The translations under genes and the position numbers were made by a program. From Casp-actino8 sp001510455 (GTDB taxonomy: Bacteria; Actinomycetota; Acidimicrobiia; Acidimicrobiales; Ilumatobacteraceae): 64,000 nucleotides of DNA. Of this stretch, positions 25,384-33,633 are shown piece by piece. The notes beneath the pieces are model-generated. The model was not told the DNA's origin. It made no database searches and saw nothing but the letters and a program-made list of their open reading frames with translations. How positions within the stretch are numbered: position 1 is the first letter of the stretch; every line of letters starts with the position of its first letter. Location: positions 98,111 to 162,110 of the forward strand of contig JAQCIK010000002.1 in the NCBI GenBank assembly GCA_027592035.1, written 5' to 3'.

Positions 25384-26812
25384 ACGCAGAGGTTGCCACA
25401 CCGGTGACTCGAACGCTGTTTCGCCGACGCCCGACGACCATCAACCCGAGGGGAACGAGCACCGCGATGACTCCATCTATCCAGGAAGGTACGTCGAGCC
25501 GCGCACCGATCCGCGCGACCACATCGACCCAACGAACGGCCGAGACGATCGGCGCCATGACGACCGACGCCAAGGAATCGGGAAGGAACGACGAGAGCAG
25601 TGTCATAGGGAGGCCGATCAACATGGCGAGACCAGCCACCGGTCCGGCCAGGACGTTGCACGGCACCGACCATGCACTCGGCCACCCGAACACCAGAACC
25701 GACACGGGAAGCACGCCCAACTGGGCACCGATCGTCGGCGACACCACGGCGGCCAGTCGCCCTGATCGAAGACTCGTCGCCACGTGGGGCGCGATCACCG
25801 CGAGACCCACACAGCCGCCGATCGACAACCACCACCCGACGTTCCAGACGAGAAAAGGGTCGATGATCGCACCCAGCACGACGGCGAGACAGAGTACGTC
25901 GAGCCCTCGTCGACGCCATTCGAGGACCGACCCGATCGTCGCGGCCCCCGCCATGAACACGGCGCGAACGACCGAGGGTTCGGCTCGGGTCAGAACGGCG
26001 AACCATGCCAGGACGACGATCGTGACTCCGACCCGTGCGCCACGCGACAGCCGTGACACGAGCGGTGACACGATGGCGAGGACGAAAGCGACGTTCTGAC
26101 CCGACACCGCCGTCAGATGAGCCAGCCCACTCTCACGAAACGCCGAAATCGTGTCCCACGTCTGGAACCGGTCATCACCGACGAGGAATCCGAGCAACAA
26201 GGCTCGATCGCTCGACGGCAGGACTCGTGCGCCGTGCTCCAACGAATCTCGAACTCGATTCGCCGCGCGATCGAGGCCTCCTCCCGTCCGATCGATCCCC
26301 GAGGGTCGTGGATCGACCCTCTCGATGTCGATCCGGCCCGTCACGTGTCGCAGCAGGCGTCGCCGAGACGACGACGCATCAATCGGTCGACGTCGCCCTT
26401 CCACCTCGACCATCTCGCCGGCCGACACGCGTGACAGACGTCGACCGACCGATCCGTACGCGTACGCCTCGAGGCGATCCCGCCCGTCGTCCACGACGAT
26501 CCGAACCCCTCGACCACGAAATTCCGGGTCTTCCACCACCCTCATGACGGCGTCGACCCGTCCCTCGACGGGACGCGATTGAACCGACCATTCGACGACT
26601 CCCCGACCGCACGCAACACCAGCGAGCAACAAGAGGACGAGGAGGAACACGCGTCGTCGCCGAAACGTGCCGAACACGACGACACACATCGCCATCGTGA
26701 ACGACAACCACAGCAGTCGATGATCGAGTCCGTCGGACGGACTCACGAGGACGTCCGACCACCAGACCGAAGCCACCACGACCGCAGCTGTGACGAGCAA
26801 CGGAGACGGCAT
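25355..26812 (-). CDS. comEC: ComEC/Rec2 family DNA-uptake channel, without metallo-beta-lactamase domain
   Basis: About 485 residues from ATG 26812 (the open frame continues upstream but overlaps the opposite membrane gene and looks non-coding). N-terminal hydrophobic helices and an OB-like DUF4131 region are followed by the competence domain with HLTAVSGQNVAFVLAIVSPL, LTRAEPSVVRAVFMAG and NVGWWLSIGGCVGLAVIAP. ComEC forms the inner-membrane channel for single-stranded DNA in natural transformation. The C-terminal metallo-beta-lactamase domain present in longer homologues is missing; the frame ends soon after the last helix. It is separated from comEA by a gene on the other strand. Confidence 0.88.
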   Translation of the reverse strand: MPSPLLVTAAVVVASVWWSDVLVSPSDGLDHRLLWLSFTMAMCVVVFGTFRRRRVFLLVLLLLAGVACGRGVVEWSVQSRPVEGRVDAVMRVVEDPEFRGRGVRIVVDDGRDRLEAYAYGSVGRRLSRVSAGEMVEVEGRRRPIDASSSRRRLLRHVTGRIDIERVDPRPSGIDRTGGGLDRAANRVRDSLEHGARVLPSSDRALLLGFLVGDDRFQTWDTISAFRESGLAHLTAVSGQNVAFVLAIVSPLVSRLSRGARVGVTIVVLAWFAVLTRAEPSVVRAVFMAGAATIGSVLEWRRRGLDVLCLAVVLGAIIDPFLVWNVGWWLSIGGCVGLAVIAPHVATSLRSGRLAAVVSPTIGAQLGVLPVSVLVFGWPSAWSVPCNVLAGPVAGLAMLIGLPMTLLSSFLPDSLASVVMAPIVSAVRWVDVVARIGARLDVPSWIDGVIAVLVPLGLMVVGRRRNSVRVTGVATSAYERSPRSRL

Positions 26813-26849
26813 GCTGGCATCCGATCTCGCCGAGCCGTACGGTTGTTCC

Positions 26850-27290
26850 GTGGCTATCGAGACGATTTCGCGCCGGGTCGTCGTTCCCGATGGGCCACGC
26901 CACCATCGTCGACTCGTTCGACGACTCGGACCTTTGGTGTCCGTTTCGTCGGCCGCCGTCATCTCGTTGGTCGCCGCCATTTTGTTGATCGGATCCGACT
27001 CGGCCTGGCGAGGAATACCGGGGTTCGTACTCGCCGTCGTGGCCATTCCCACTCTTCCGATGACCGGAATTCCGGTGATGGGTGGTGCCGGACGCTGGTT
27101 CGTCGCCGTGATCTCGAGCGCAGGCGTCTGGTTCGTGGTGGGCGCCGTCGCCGCTCGACGTTCCTCGCGACGTCCGATCACCGGATGGCCGGAGTGGCGG
27201 CGGGAATGGTTCCGACTCGCCATCGGCATCTGGGTCGGCTCGTTGCTCGGAATCGCCGTTGCCGGAACACTGCTGTCGGTGAACCTCTGA
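26850..27290 (+). CDS. small membrane protein, unknown function
   Basis: 146 residues with four hydrophobic helices (VSVSSAAVISLVAAILLIG, IPGFVLAVVAIPTLP, WFVAVISSAGVWFVVGAVAA, IGIWVGSLLGIAVAGTLL). GTG 26850 is chosen because a TACGGT -10 box (26838-26843) ends 6 nt upstream; ATG 26811 is an alternative. It sits between comEA and comEC on the opposite strand, with its start 37 bp from the comEC start and its stop 11 bp from the comEA stop. I do not recognise the family. The position suggests a conserved insert in the competence cluster, but a functional link is only inference. Confidence 0.65.
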   Translation: MAIETISRRVVVPDGPRHHRRLVRRLGPLVSVSSAAVISLVAAILLIGSDSAWRGIPGFVLAVVAIPTLPMTGIPVMGGAGRWFVAVISSAGVWFVVGAVAARRSSRRPITGWPEWRREWFRLAIGIWVGSLLGIAVAGTLLSVNL

Positions 27291-27301
27291 TCACCGTCGC
27301 A

Positions 27302-27973
27302 TCAGAACGAGATCAGTCCCCGCCACGCGGCGACCTTGGCCGCACCGATTCCGGGAACCGCGAGCAGATCCTCCTCGCCGACGAAGCGTCCGATCTCGTC
27401 GCGATGGGCGATGATCGCCGCCGCAGTCGACGGCCCGACTCCCGGTAGACGATCGAGTTGTTCGGCCGAGGCTCGATTGAGGTCGATCACGACTGAGGCC
27501 TCTCCCGCTCCGGCAACCGGCGCGTTCTCCCACACCTCACCGACTGCCGGTACGTACACCCGCTGACCGTCCTCGAGTCGAGACGCAAGATTCACGGAAT
27601 CGGTCGCCGCTCGGGCCAAGGCCCCACCAGCGGCTGTCACGGCATCGACCACTCGGGCTCCGACCACCAGCTCGTAGACACCTGGGGTCGACACCGAGCC
27701 GGCGACGTGCACCATGAGCTTCGAATCAACGGGCTCGACCTCTTGCGCTACGTCACGTGACGAGACCGGCTCCGACGACGGGGCCAGGGTTCCGAGCGTG
27801 GCTTCGGCGCCCGGTTCACCCGGACGAAGCAACACCCAACCGACGGCGACGGCCACCACCGCGCCGAGCACCGACGCAACCACTTTCGTCGGCCCCAAGA
27901 ACTTCAGCCACGCAACGATTCGAGACAACGGGGTCTCGTCGTCGATCGGGATCTGCGGACGCCATTCGTCCAT
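27302..27973 (-). CDS. comEA: ComEA-like helix-hairpin-helix DNA-binding protein
   Basis: 223 residues. One membrane anchor at about 30-50 (VVASVLGAVVAVAVGWVLL), a SLBB domain (MVHVAGSVSTPGVYEL) and a C-terminal pair of helix-hairpin-helix motifs (LPGVGPSTAAAIIAHR and VPGIGAAKVAAWR), preceded by the classic DLNRASAEQLDRLPG. ComEA binds incoming double-stranded DNA outside the membrane and passes it to ComEC. Start ATG with GGGAGG as ribosome binding site. It lies 33 bp after glpD in the same direction. Confidence 0.95.
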   Translation of the reverse strand: MDEWRPQIPIDDETPLSRIVAWLKFLGPTKVVASVLGAVVAVAVGWVLLRPGEPGAEATLGTLAPSSEPVSSRDVAQEVEPVDSKLMVHVAGSVSTPGVYELVVGARVVDAVTAAGGALARAATDSVNLASRLEDGQRVYVPAVGEVWENAPVAGAGEASVVIDLNRASAEQLDRLPGVGPSTAAAIIAHRDEIGRFVGEEDLLAVPGIGAAKVAAWRGLISF

Positions 27974-28006
27974 CGCTGCCTCCCGCGCACACGGCGCGAC
28001 GTTGGA

Positions 28007-29731
28007 TCACGGGCGACGAGTGCGCCAATGGGCGTCGATCGACTCACGACGACGACGTTCACGATCGACTTCCATTTCGACCGTTCCGTCCGACCAGCCA
28101 AGAAGCGGAGCGACGACATCGGCCACCGCCCGTAACGTCACCTCGTCGACTCGATTCGTCGTCCCGGTGATCAATCGTCGATCGATCACGTCGGCGAGTG
28201 TGCGCGCCGCCTCGTCGACCACGGCGACGACGATCTGGGCCGCGATCTCGTCGGAGCCCGGCAACGTCTCGGCCAGACGGGGATCCTCCGTCACCAGATC
28301 GAGTATCCGTCGGTAGTCGGTTCCGTGAGCTCTGACCACGATCTCGGCCGCCCGATTCGGAACTCCGGCCTTCGTCAATTCGGTGACTGCATCCACCATG
28401 AAGGGCTCGGCATCCTCGGCCCACGCAAAGGTGCCGTGGGCCGGCGCGGTTCGTGAACCGAACGATCGCTCCTTCACGTGCGACAACTCGTGAACGAAGA
28501 GCTCGTCGACCATGTCTTCGGCCGTGGCTCGAGCAGTCGTCCACTTCCCCCCGGCGATGGTCCACAGATTCGCGACTCCACGATTCAGGTGATGGTGAAG
28601 TTCGTGCCGACGACTGGCCGAGTACGTATCGGACGACTGCGAGGACTCGGCCTCTTCGTCCTCGACCTTGATGAGCGGACGAACGCCAACCGTCGTGAGC
28701 TCGACATCGTCGAAGGTCAGATGCGACTCCGAGGGAGACATCGTCGAGTTCACGGTGTCGAGGATCTGTTCGACGTCCTCGGGGTCGCAGGTGACCGGAT
28801 CGTCGGTGAGCATCGGCGTGTCGGTCGGGCCGATGAACGACTTGCCCATCCAGGGCGACACGATCACGTGACGCCCGGATCGGGCTCGCGCGAAAACGGC
28901 ATCTTTCACCACGCCACCACCGAGCGGTCGGGTGAGGACGTGAACACCTTTCGAGCGATCGACTCCGACTCCGAGATTCCGCCCGATCGGACCCAACACC
29001 TCCTCGATCCATGGTCCGGCCGCGTTCACCACGACCGATGCATGAATTCGTTGCGATCGACCGTCCAGGCGATCGACGACATCGACCCCTTTCACGATCA
29101 CCGTGTCACCGTCGATCTCGGTGTGGAATCCGGTGACCTCACAGTGATTCACCAACACGGCGCCGGCACCAGCCGCCGAACGCGCATAGGCGAGAAGCAG
29201 ACGTTCGGGGTGCACGTTCAGCGTGTCGTGATAGGCGAATCCACCTTGCAACGATTCCGGATCGAGCCAAGGCACTCGGCCCAACAGATCGCTACGACTC
29301 AACCATCGCGGAATCGGAATGCGCAGTGAAGGTGGAGCGCTGCGATTCCGATCGAAAGAGAGCGTGTGATAAAGGGCCACTCCTGCACCGAGCAAAGGAG
29401 TCGGCGGTTTGCTCCATCGCCACGCCGGCATGATGAACTGAGTCTGTTCGACGAGATGAGGTGCTCCGAGAGCGAGAATCCGTCGCTCACGGAGACTCTC
29501 TCGAACGACGGCCACGTCGTATTGCTCCAGATAACGAATGCCACCGTGAATGAACTTCGTGGTCGCGCTACTCGTACCCGAGCCGAAGTCGGATCGCTCG
29601 ACGAGAGCGACTCGGAGTCCACGTGAAGCAGCCTCCCGAGCCACACAGGTTCCGGTGATACCTCCCCCGACCACCACGACGTCGAATTCGTCGCCGAGAC
29701 GATCGACCGGGCGGCGTAGAGCCGTTGACAA
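28007..29731 (-). CDS. glpD: glycerol-3-phosphate dehydrogenase, FAD-dependent
   Basis: 574 residues. N-terminal FAD-binding Rossmann motif VVVGGGITGTCVAREAASRG at about 20, then FIHGGIRYLEQYD, the catalytic-domain blocks RVPWLDPESLQGG and SRHVIVSPW-like stretch, and a C-terminal helical DAO_C domain. It oxidises glycerol 3-phosphate to dihydroxyacetone phosphate and passes electrons to the quinone pool at the membrane. The start is TTG 29731 behind AAGGAGC; an ATG is not available nearby. A thioredoxin-like gene ends 25 bp upstream in the same direction. No glpK or glpF is in the window. Confidence 0.93.
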   Translation of the reverse strand: MSTALRRPVDRLGDEFDVVVVGGGITGTCVAREAASRGLRVALVERSDFGSGTSSATTKFIHGGIRYLEQYDVAVVRESLRERRILALGAPHLVEQTQFIMPAWRWSKPPTPLLGAGVALYHTLSFDRNRSAPPSLRIPIPRWLSRSDLLGRVPWLDPESLQGGFAYHDTLNVHPERLLLAYARSAAGAGAVLVNHCEVTGFHTEIDGDTVIVKGVDVVDRLDGRSQRIHASVVVNAAGPWIEEVLGPIGRNLGVGVDRSKGVHVLTRPLGGGVVKDAVFARARSGRHVIVSPWMGKSFIGPTDTPMLTDDPVTCDPEDVEQILDTVNSTMSPSESHLTFDDVELTTVGVRPLIKVEDEEAESSQSSDTYSASRRHELHHHLNRGVANLWTIAGGKWTTARATAEDMVDELFVHELSHVKERSFGSRTAPAHGTFAWAEDAEPFMVDAVTELTKAGVPNRAAEIVVRAHGTDYRRILDLVTEDPRLAETLPGSDEIAAQIVVAVVDEAARTLADVIDRRLITGTTNRVDEVTLRAVADVVAPLLGWSDGTVEMEVDRERRRRESIDAHWRTRRP

Positions 29732-29755
29732 CGTCGTGCTCCTTCGAGGTGCGTC

Positions 29756-30460
29756 TCAGTAGAGACGGGCCGTCAACTTCTTGCGCCAAGCCGCCGTACG
29801 AGGATCGTCGGGGCCCATCAATTCGAGGATGTCGACGAACCGTTGCCGAGCCTCGTCGTCAGCCTTGACCTGCTCGAGCAACTCGGCGAGCTGTTCGTCG
29901 AAGTCGTCGGCGGGGCGCATGGACACACGTGCCGCAGCCGCCGCGCGACGAACATCATCGGTCTCGGGGACCCGGGCGAGAAGTGCGAGCGACCGCTCCC
30001 CCTCGCCTCGAGCCGTGTAGATGTCGGCCAGAGCCACGATTGCACCCTCGTGCCCCGGATCGATGTCGAGAGCCTTTTCGAGACTGGCCTCGTCACCGGC
30101 CGCCACCAGTGCCGACAACATCTCGTCGTTCGCAGTGGGCAGCAAAGACTCGACGAAACGGGCGACTTCGTGTTCGGGCAACGCTCCTTGGAACGCATCG
30201 ACGACCTGGCCGTCACGAATGGCGAAAACCGCCGGTATTCCCTGGACACGGAAGGCCTGAGCGAGCCCGGGATTCTCGTCGACGTTCACCTTGGCCAAGA
30301 CGACTCTTCCGCCCGTGGCGTCGACGACCTTCTCGAGGATCGGGCCGAGTGTCTTGCACGGACCGCACCACGGCGCCCACAGGTCGACGACCACGGGCGT
30401 CGTCTGCGAACGCTCGATGATGTCCGTCTCGAACGTGGCATCGGTGACGTCGATCGACAT
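29756..30460 (-). CDS. thioredoxin fused to TPR region (CnoX-like)
   Basis: 234 residues. Thioredoxin fold at about 1-105 with active site WAPWCGPCK (C32, C35) and the cis-Pro in VQGIPAVF. A helical tetratricopeptide-type region at about 120-230 follows (GHEGAIVALADIYTARGEGE). This is the CnoX/YbbN architecture: a chaperone that protects proteins from oxidative aggregation, although the intact CGPC also allows redox activity. ATG 30460 is chosen since a TAGCGT -10 box (30473-30468) ends 7 nt before it (leaderless); the open frame extending upstream lacks homology to thioredoxins. Divergent from the phosphotransferase gene. Confidence 0.92.
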   Translation of the reverse strand: MSIDVTDATFETDIIERSQTTPVVVDLWAPWCGPCKTLGPILEKVVDATGGRVVLAKVNVDENPGLAQAFRVQGIPAVFAIRDGQVVDAFQGALPEHEVARFVESLLPTANDEMLSALVAAGDEASLEKALDIDPGHEGAIVALADIYTARGEGERSLALLARVPETDDVRRAAAAARVSMRPADDFDEQLAELLEQVKADDEARQRFVDILELMGPDDPRTAAWRKKLTARLY

Positions 30461-30545
30461 GATGACGACGCTATCCGCGACATCGCCTCGAACCGATTCG
30501 CCGGCCCGTGTTCCACTCTCGCCGACAGGGGCTACCGTACGGGGA

Positions 30546-31658
30546 GTGAGTGATTCGACGAACGACTCCCTCGGTTCTCGTGGCGAAGTTCCCAGCGTCG
30601 ATGTTCCCGATGTCGATGTTCCCGATGTCGATGTTCCCGGTGTCGACGTCCCACGAGTGACCGAGTGGCTCGAGAACAATGTCGAGGGCGCTCGCGGTCC
30701 TTTCGTTTTCGACGTGATCGCCGGCGGACACTCGAATCTCACCTTCCGCGTCACAGGATCCGACGGCGAACGCTTCGTGGTTCGTCGCCCTCCGCTCGGG
30801 CACGTTCTGGCCAGTGCCCACGACATGGGACGAGAGCACAAGATCATCGCCGCCCTCCGCTCCACCCCGGTTCCCGTGGCGCCCGCACTCGGATTCTGCG
30901 ACGACCCGTCGGTCAATGGTGCTCCGTTTTACGTCATGAAGTTCGTCGACGGACTCGTCATCCGTGATCGCGACGCAGCCGAACGTGATCTCGTTCCCGA
31001 CGCTCGTCGTCGGGCCTCGGAATCGATCGTCGACACCATGGCCGCTATTCACGCCGTCGACCCCACTGCCGTCGGTCTCGGAGATCTCGGACGACACGAG
31101 GGCTACATCGCCCGACAGTTGAAGCGCTGGTACGGACAGTGGAACGCTCAGAAGACGCGCGATCTTCCCGCCGTCGACCGCGTGCACGACGCGCTACTCG
31201 AGCGCGTGCCCGACCAAGGGCCGGCCACTCTCGTGCACGGCGATTATCGACTCGACAACTGCATGGTCGATCCGAGCGGCAACGTGGTCGCAGTGCTCGA
31301 TTGGGAGATCTGCACTCTCGGCGATCCGATGGCCGATCTCGGACTGTTGATGGTCTATTGGACGGGTCCCGGTGACGCGGCTTCGGCCTGGACCGGACAG
31401 GCGTGCACGGCTCCGGGCTTCCTCGACCGCGCCGAACTCGCTCGGCGCTACACCGAAGTCAGTGGACGCGACACGTCGCAACTCGACTTCTACGTGGCGT
31501 TCGCGTACTGGAAACTGGCCTGCATCCTCGAGGGTGTGTACGCCCGTTATCTGGGTGGCGCGCTCGGACAACGAGATCCAGCCGAATTGGCACCTTTCAA
31601 TCAGCAGGTCATCGATGCAGCGACGACAGCCGAGGCTCGACTCGAGACCCTCCGATGA
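30546..31658 (+). CDS. aminoglycoside-phosphotransferase-fold kinase (acyl-CoA-dehydrogenase-associated type)
   Basis: 370 residues. The kinase-like fold shows the ATP loop region VIAGGHSNLTFRVTG, PVPVAPALGFCDDP, the catalytic loop HGDYRLDNCMVD (Brenner-type HxD...N) and VLDWEICTLGDPMADLG (metal-binding Asp). This subfamily is homologous to the N-terminal half of human ACAD10/11, which phosphorylates hydroxyacyl-CoAs, rather than to antibiotic-resistance enzymes; a role in fatty or hydroxy acid use is plausible. GTG 30546 is supported by a TACCGT -10 box 7 nt upstream (leaderless). The N-terminus has a repeated DVDVP-like peptide from a 15-bp tandem repeat. The stop overlaps the PAC2 gene by 4 bp. 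Confidence 0.88.
   Translation: MSDSTNDSLGSRGEVPSVDVPDVDVPDVDVPGVDVPRVTEWLENNVEGARGPFVFDVIAGGHSNLTFRVTGSDGERFVVRRPPLGHVLASAHDMGREHKIIAALRSTPVPVAPALGFCDDPSVNGAPFYVMKFVDGLVIRDRDAAERDLVPDARRRASESIVDTMAAIHAVDPTAVGLGDLGRHEGYIARQLKRWYGQWNAQKTRDLPAVDRVHDALLERVPDQGPATLVHGDYRLDNCMVDPSGNVVAVLDWEICTLGDPMADLGLLMVYWTGPGDAASAWTGQACTAPGFLDRAELARRYTEVSGRDTSQLDFYVAFAYWKLACILEGVYARYLGGALGQRDPAELAPFNQQVIDAATTAEARLETLR
30597..30656 (+). repeat. 15-bp tandem repeat, four copies
   Basis: Unit GTCGATGTTCCCGAT at 30597, 30612 and 30627 (last base pair varied), followed by a diverged fourth unit GTCGACGTCCCACGA. It lies in the N-terminal linker of the phosphotransferase gene and encodes a VDVPD pentapeptide repeat, so copy-number change would keep the frame. 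Confidence 0.85.
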
Positions 31659-32572
31659 CCGATCTCCCCGATCTCCAGGTTCACGGCGATCTTCCCGAAC
31701 TCGAAGCACCGGTGCTCATCGTCGCCATGAAGGGCTGGATCGACGCTGCCGAGTCGGCGGCCGAGGCCATGTCGGCGATCGAAGGTCAGATGGATCCCTT
31801 CCCGTTGGCCTCGTACAACACCGACGTGTTCATCGACTATCGAGCTCGCCGACCGACCATGGAGATTCGGGACGGCCGAAACACCCATCTCGAGTGGCCG
31901 TCCATCGAGCTCTACTCGGGTCACGACGCGAACGACCGTGACATCCTGCTTCTCACCGGAAGCGAACCCGATTCGGCTTGGCATCGATTTTCCGCCGCCA
32001 CCGTCGACTTGGCGCGACGTCTTGGCGTGTCGATGATGGTCGGACTCGGTGCGTATCCGTTTCCGACTCCTCACACCCGGCCGAGCCGTCTCTCGTGCAC
32101 GACGCCATCGATGGAACTCGTGCAGCGATTCGGCTTCCTGCGAACCTCGGTCGACGTTCCGGCCGGAATGGGGGCGGTTCTCGAACACGCTTTCTCCGAC
32201 ATCGGAACTCCAGCTATCACACTTTGGGCACAGGTCCCGCAGTACCTGCCGTCGATGAGCTACCCCGCCGCTTCGGTCGCCCTTCTCGACGGCCTCACCG
32301 AAGTGTGCGGAATCCAGTTCGATCGACGTGCACTCGAACAAGAGTCCATCATCCAACGTGATCGCCTCGATCGTCTCGTCGCTCGCAACAGTGAGCACGC
32401 CGAGATGGTGACCAAACTGGAAGCGGCATTCGACGCCGCACAGCAACAACCTCTCCCCCTCGAACCGGGTCCCACCCCCGAACCGATCTCCGAGAAGGAC
32501 ATCCCGACCGCCGACGAATTGGCGGCCGAACTCGAGGCCTTCCTCCGTGACAGCAACCCGGACTCGCCGTAG
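31655..32572 (+). CDS. PAC2 family protein
   Basis: 305 residues related to the PAC2 (proteasome assembly chaperone) superfamily seen throughout actinobacteria: beginning APVLIVAMKGWIDAAESA, central VGLGAYPFPTPHTRPSRLSC and the final LLDGLTEVCGIQFDR block, then an acidic, Pro-rich tail. Bacterial members are of unknown function; some are encoded near proteasome or mycothiol genes, which is not the case here. The ATG overlaps the stop of the kinase gene (ATGA), so the two proteins are made from one mRNA. Confidence 0.88.
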   Translation: MTDLPDLQVHGDLPELEAPVLIVAMKGWIDAAESAAEAMSAIEGQMDPFPLASYNTDVFIDYRARRPTMEIRDGRNTHLEWPSIELYSGHDANDRDILLLTGSEPDSAWHRFSAATVDLARRLGVSMMVGLGAYPFPTPHTRPSRLSCTTPSMELVQRFGFLRTSVDVPAGMGAVLEHAFSDIGTPAITLWAQVPQYLPSMSYPAASVALLDGLTEVCGIQFDRRALEQESIIQRDRLDRLVARNSEHAEMVTKLEAAFDAAQQQPLPLEPGPTPEPISEKDIPTADELAAELEAFLRDSNPDSP

Positions 32573-32613
32573 TAGAACGTTTGGGATCGTTCCAAGATCT
32601 TCGAAGGAGTCCC

Positions 32614-33633
32614 ATGAAAGTCGACGGTGGAATCAGTATCGACCTGCACCACGCCGCGTCCTCGGCGCGAGAGGCCGAAGAGGCCGGCTACTCGGGCGCT
32701 TGGACGGCCGAGACCAATCACGATCCGTTCCTGCCACTTCTTCTCGCCGCCGAGCACACGTCGACCATCGAGCTCGGCACCTCGATTGCGGTCGCTTTCG
32801 CTCGCAGCCCCATGACTCTCGCCAACACGGCCTGGGATCTCCAATCCTTCTCCAAGGGACGATTCGTCCTCGGTCTCGGCAGCCAGATCCAGCCTCACAT
32901 CACGAAGCGTTTCTCGATGCCCTGGAGCAAACCGGCTGCCCGTATGCGCGAAATGGTTCTGGCCATTCGTGCCATCTGGGACTGCTGGCAGAACGGCACG
33001 AAACTCGACTTCCGTGGCGAGTTCTACACGCACACCCTCATGACACCGTTCTTCACTCCGGCCGCGTCCGATCTCGGTGACTTCGGGCCGCCCAAGATTT
33101 TTCTCGCCGGAGTGGGCGAACTCATGACCGAGGTCGCCGGAGAAGTGTGCGACGGGTTCATCTGCCATGGATTCACCACCGAGAAATATCTGCGCGAGGT
33201 GACCATCCCGGCGCTCGCGCGCGGACGCGCCAAAGCCGGAAAGTCGATGGAGGGATTTGAGATCGTCGGACCAAGTTTCGTGGTCACCGGCAACGACGAG
33301 AAAGACCTCGCCAAGGCGGCCGCCGGAACGCGCCAGCAGATCGCCTTCTACGGCTCGACCCCGGCCTACCGACCGGTCCTCGACATCCACGGATGGGGAG
33401 AACTTCAGGACCGACTCAACACTCTGTCGAAACAGGGCAAGTGGGAGGAGATGGGAACTCTCGTCGACGACGAGATCCTGAACACCTTCGCCGTCGTCGG
33501 CGAACCCGAGTCGATCGCCCCCGAGTTGCACAAGCGCTACGGCGACGTGATCCAACGCATCTCGTTCTACGCCCCGTACAAGTCCGACCCCGACCGCTGG
33601 CGGAAAGTGTTGGCCGACCTGGCCACCGCCTGA
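32614..33633 (+). CDS. LLM class F420-dependent oxidoreductase (TIGR03617-type)
   Basis: 339 residues of the bacterial luciferase-like fold: starts KVDGGISIDLHHAASSARE, then ELGTSIAVAFARSPMTLANT, SKGRFVLGLGSQIQPHITKR and FLAGVGELMTEVAGEVCDG. These blocks are typical of actinobacterial F420-dependent hydride-transfer enzymes. The substrate is unknown. ATG 32614 has the strong ribosome binding site GAAGGAG 6 nt upstream; the open frame extends a little further but without a site. Its stop is directly back to back with that of the convergent acyl-AMP ligase gene (both inside TGATCA). Confidence 0.92.
   Translation: MKVDGGISIDLHHAASSAREAEEAGYSGAWTAETNHDPFLPLLLAAEHTSTIELGTSIAVAFARSPMTLANTAWDLQSFSKGRFVLGLGSQIQPHITKRFSMPWSKPAARMREMVLAIRAIWDCWQNGTKLDFRGEFYTHTLMTPFFTPAASDLGDFGPPKIFLAGVGELMTEVAGEVCDGFICHGFTTEKYLREVTIPALARGRAKAGKSMEGFEIVGPSFVVTGNDEKDLAKAAAGTRQQIAFYGSTPAYRPVLDIHGWGELQDRLNTLSKQGKWEEMGTLVDDEILNTFAVVGEPESIAPELHKRYGDVIQRISFYAPYKSDPDRWRKVLADLATA

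Noticed and set aside
26813..27229. N-terminal extension of comEC
   Set aside because: It is antisense to the 26850-27290 membrane gene, rich in T, N and R, and not membrane-like; ATG 26812 gives a normal hydrophobic start.
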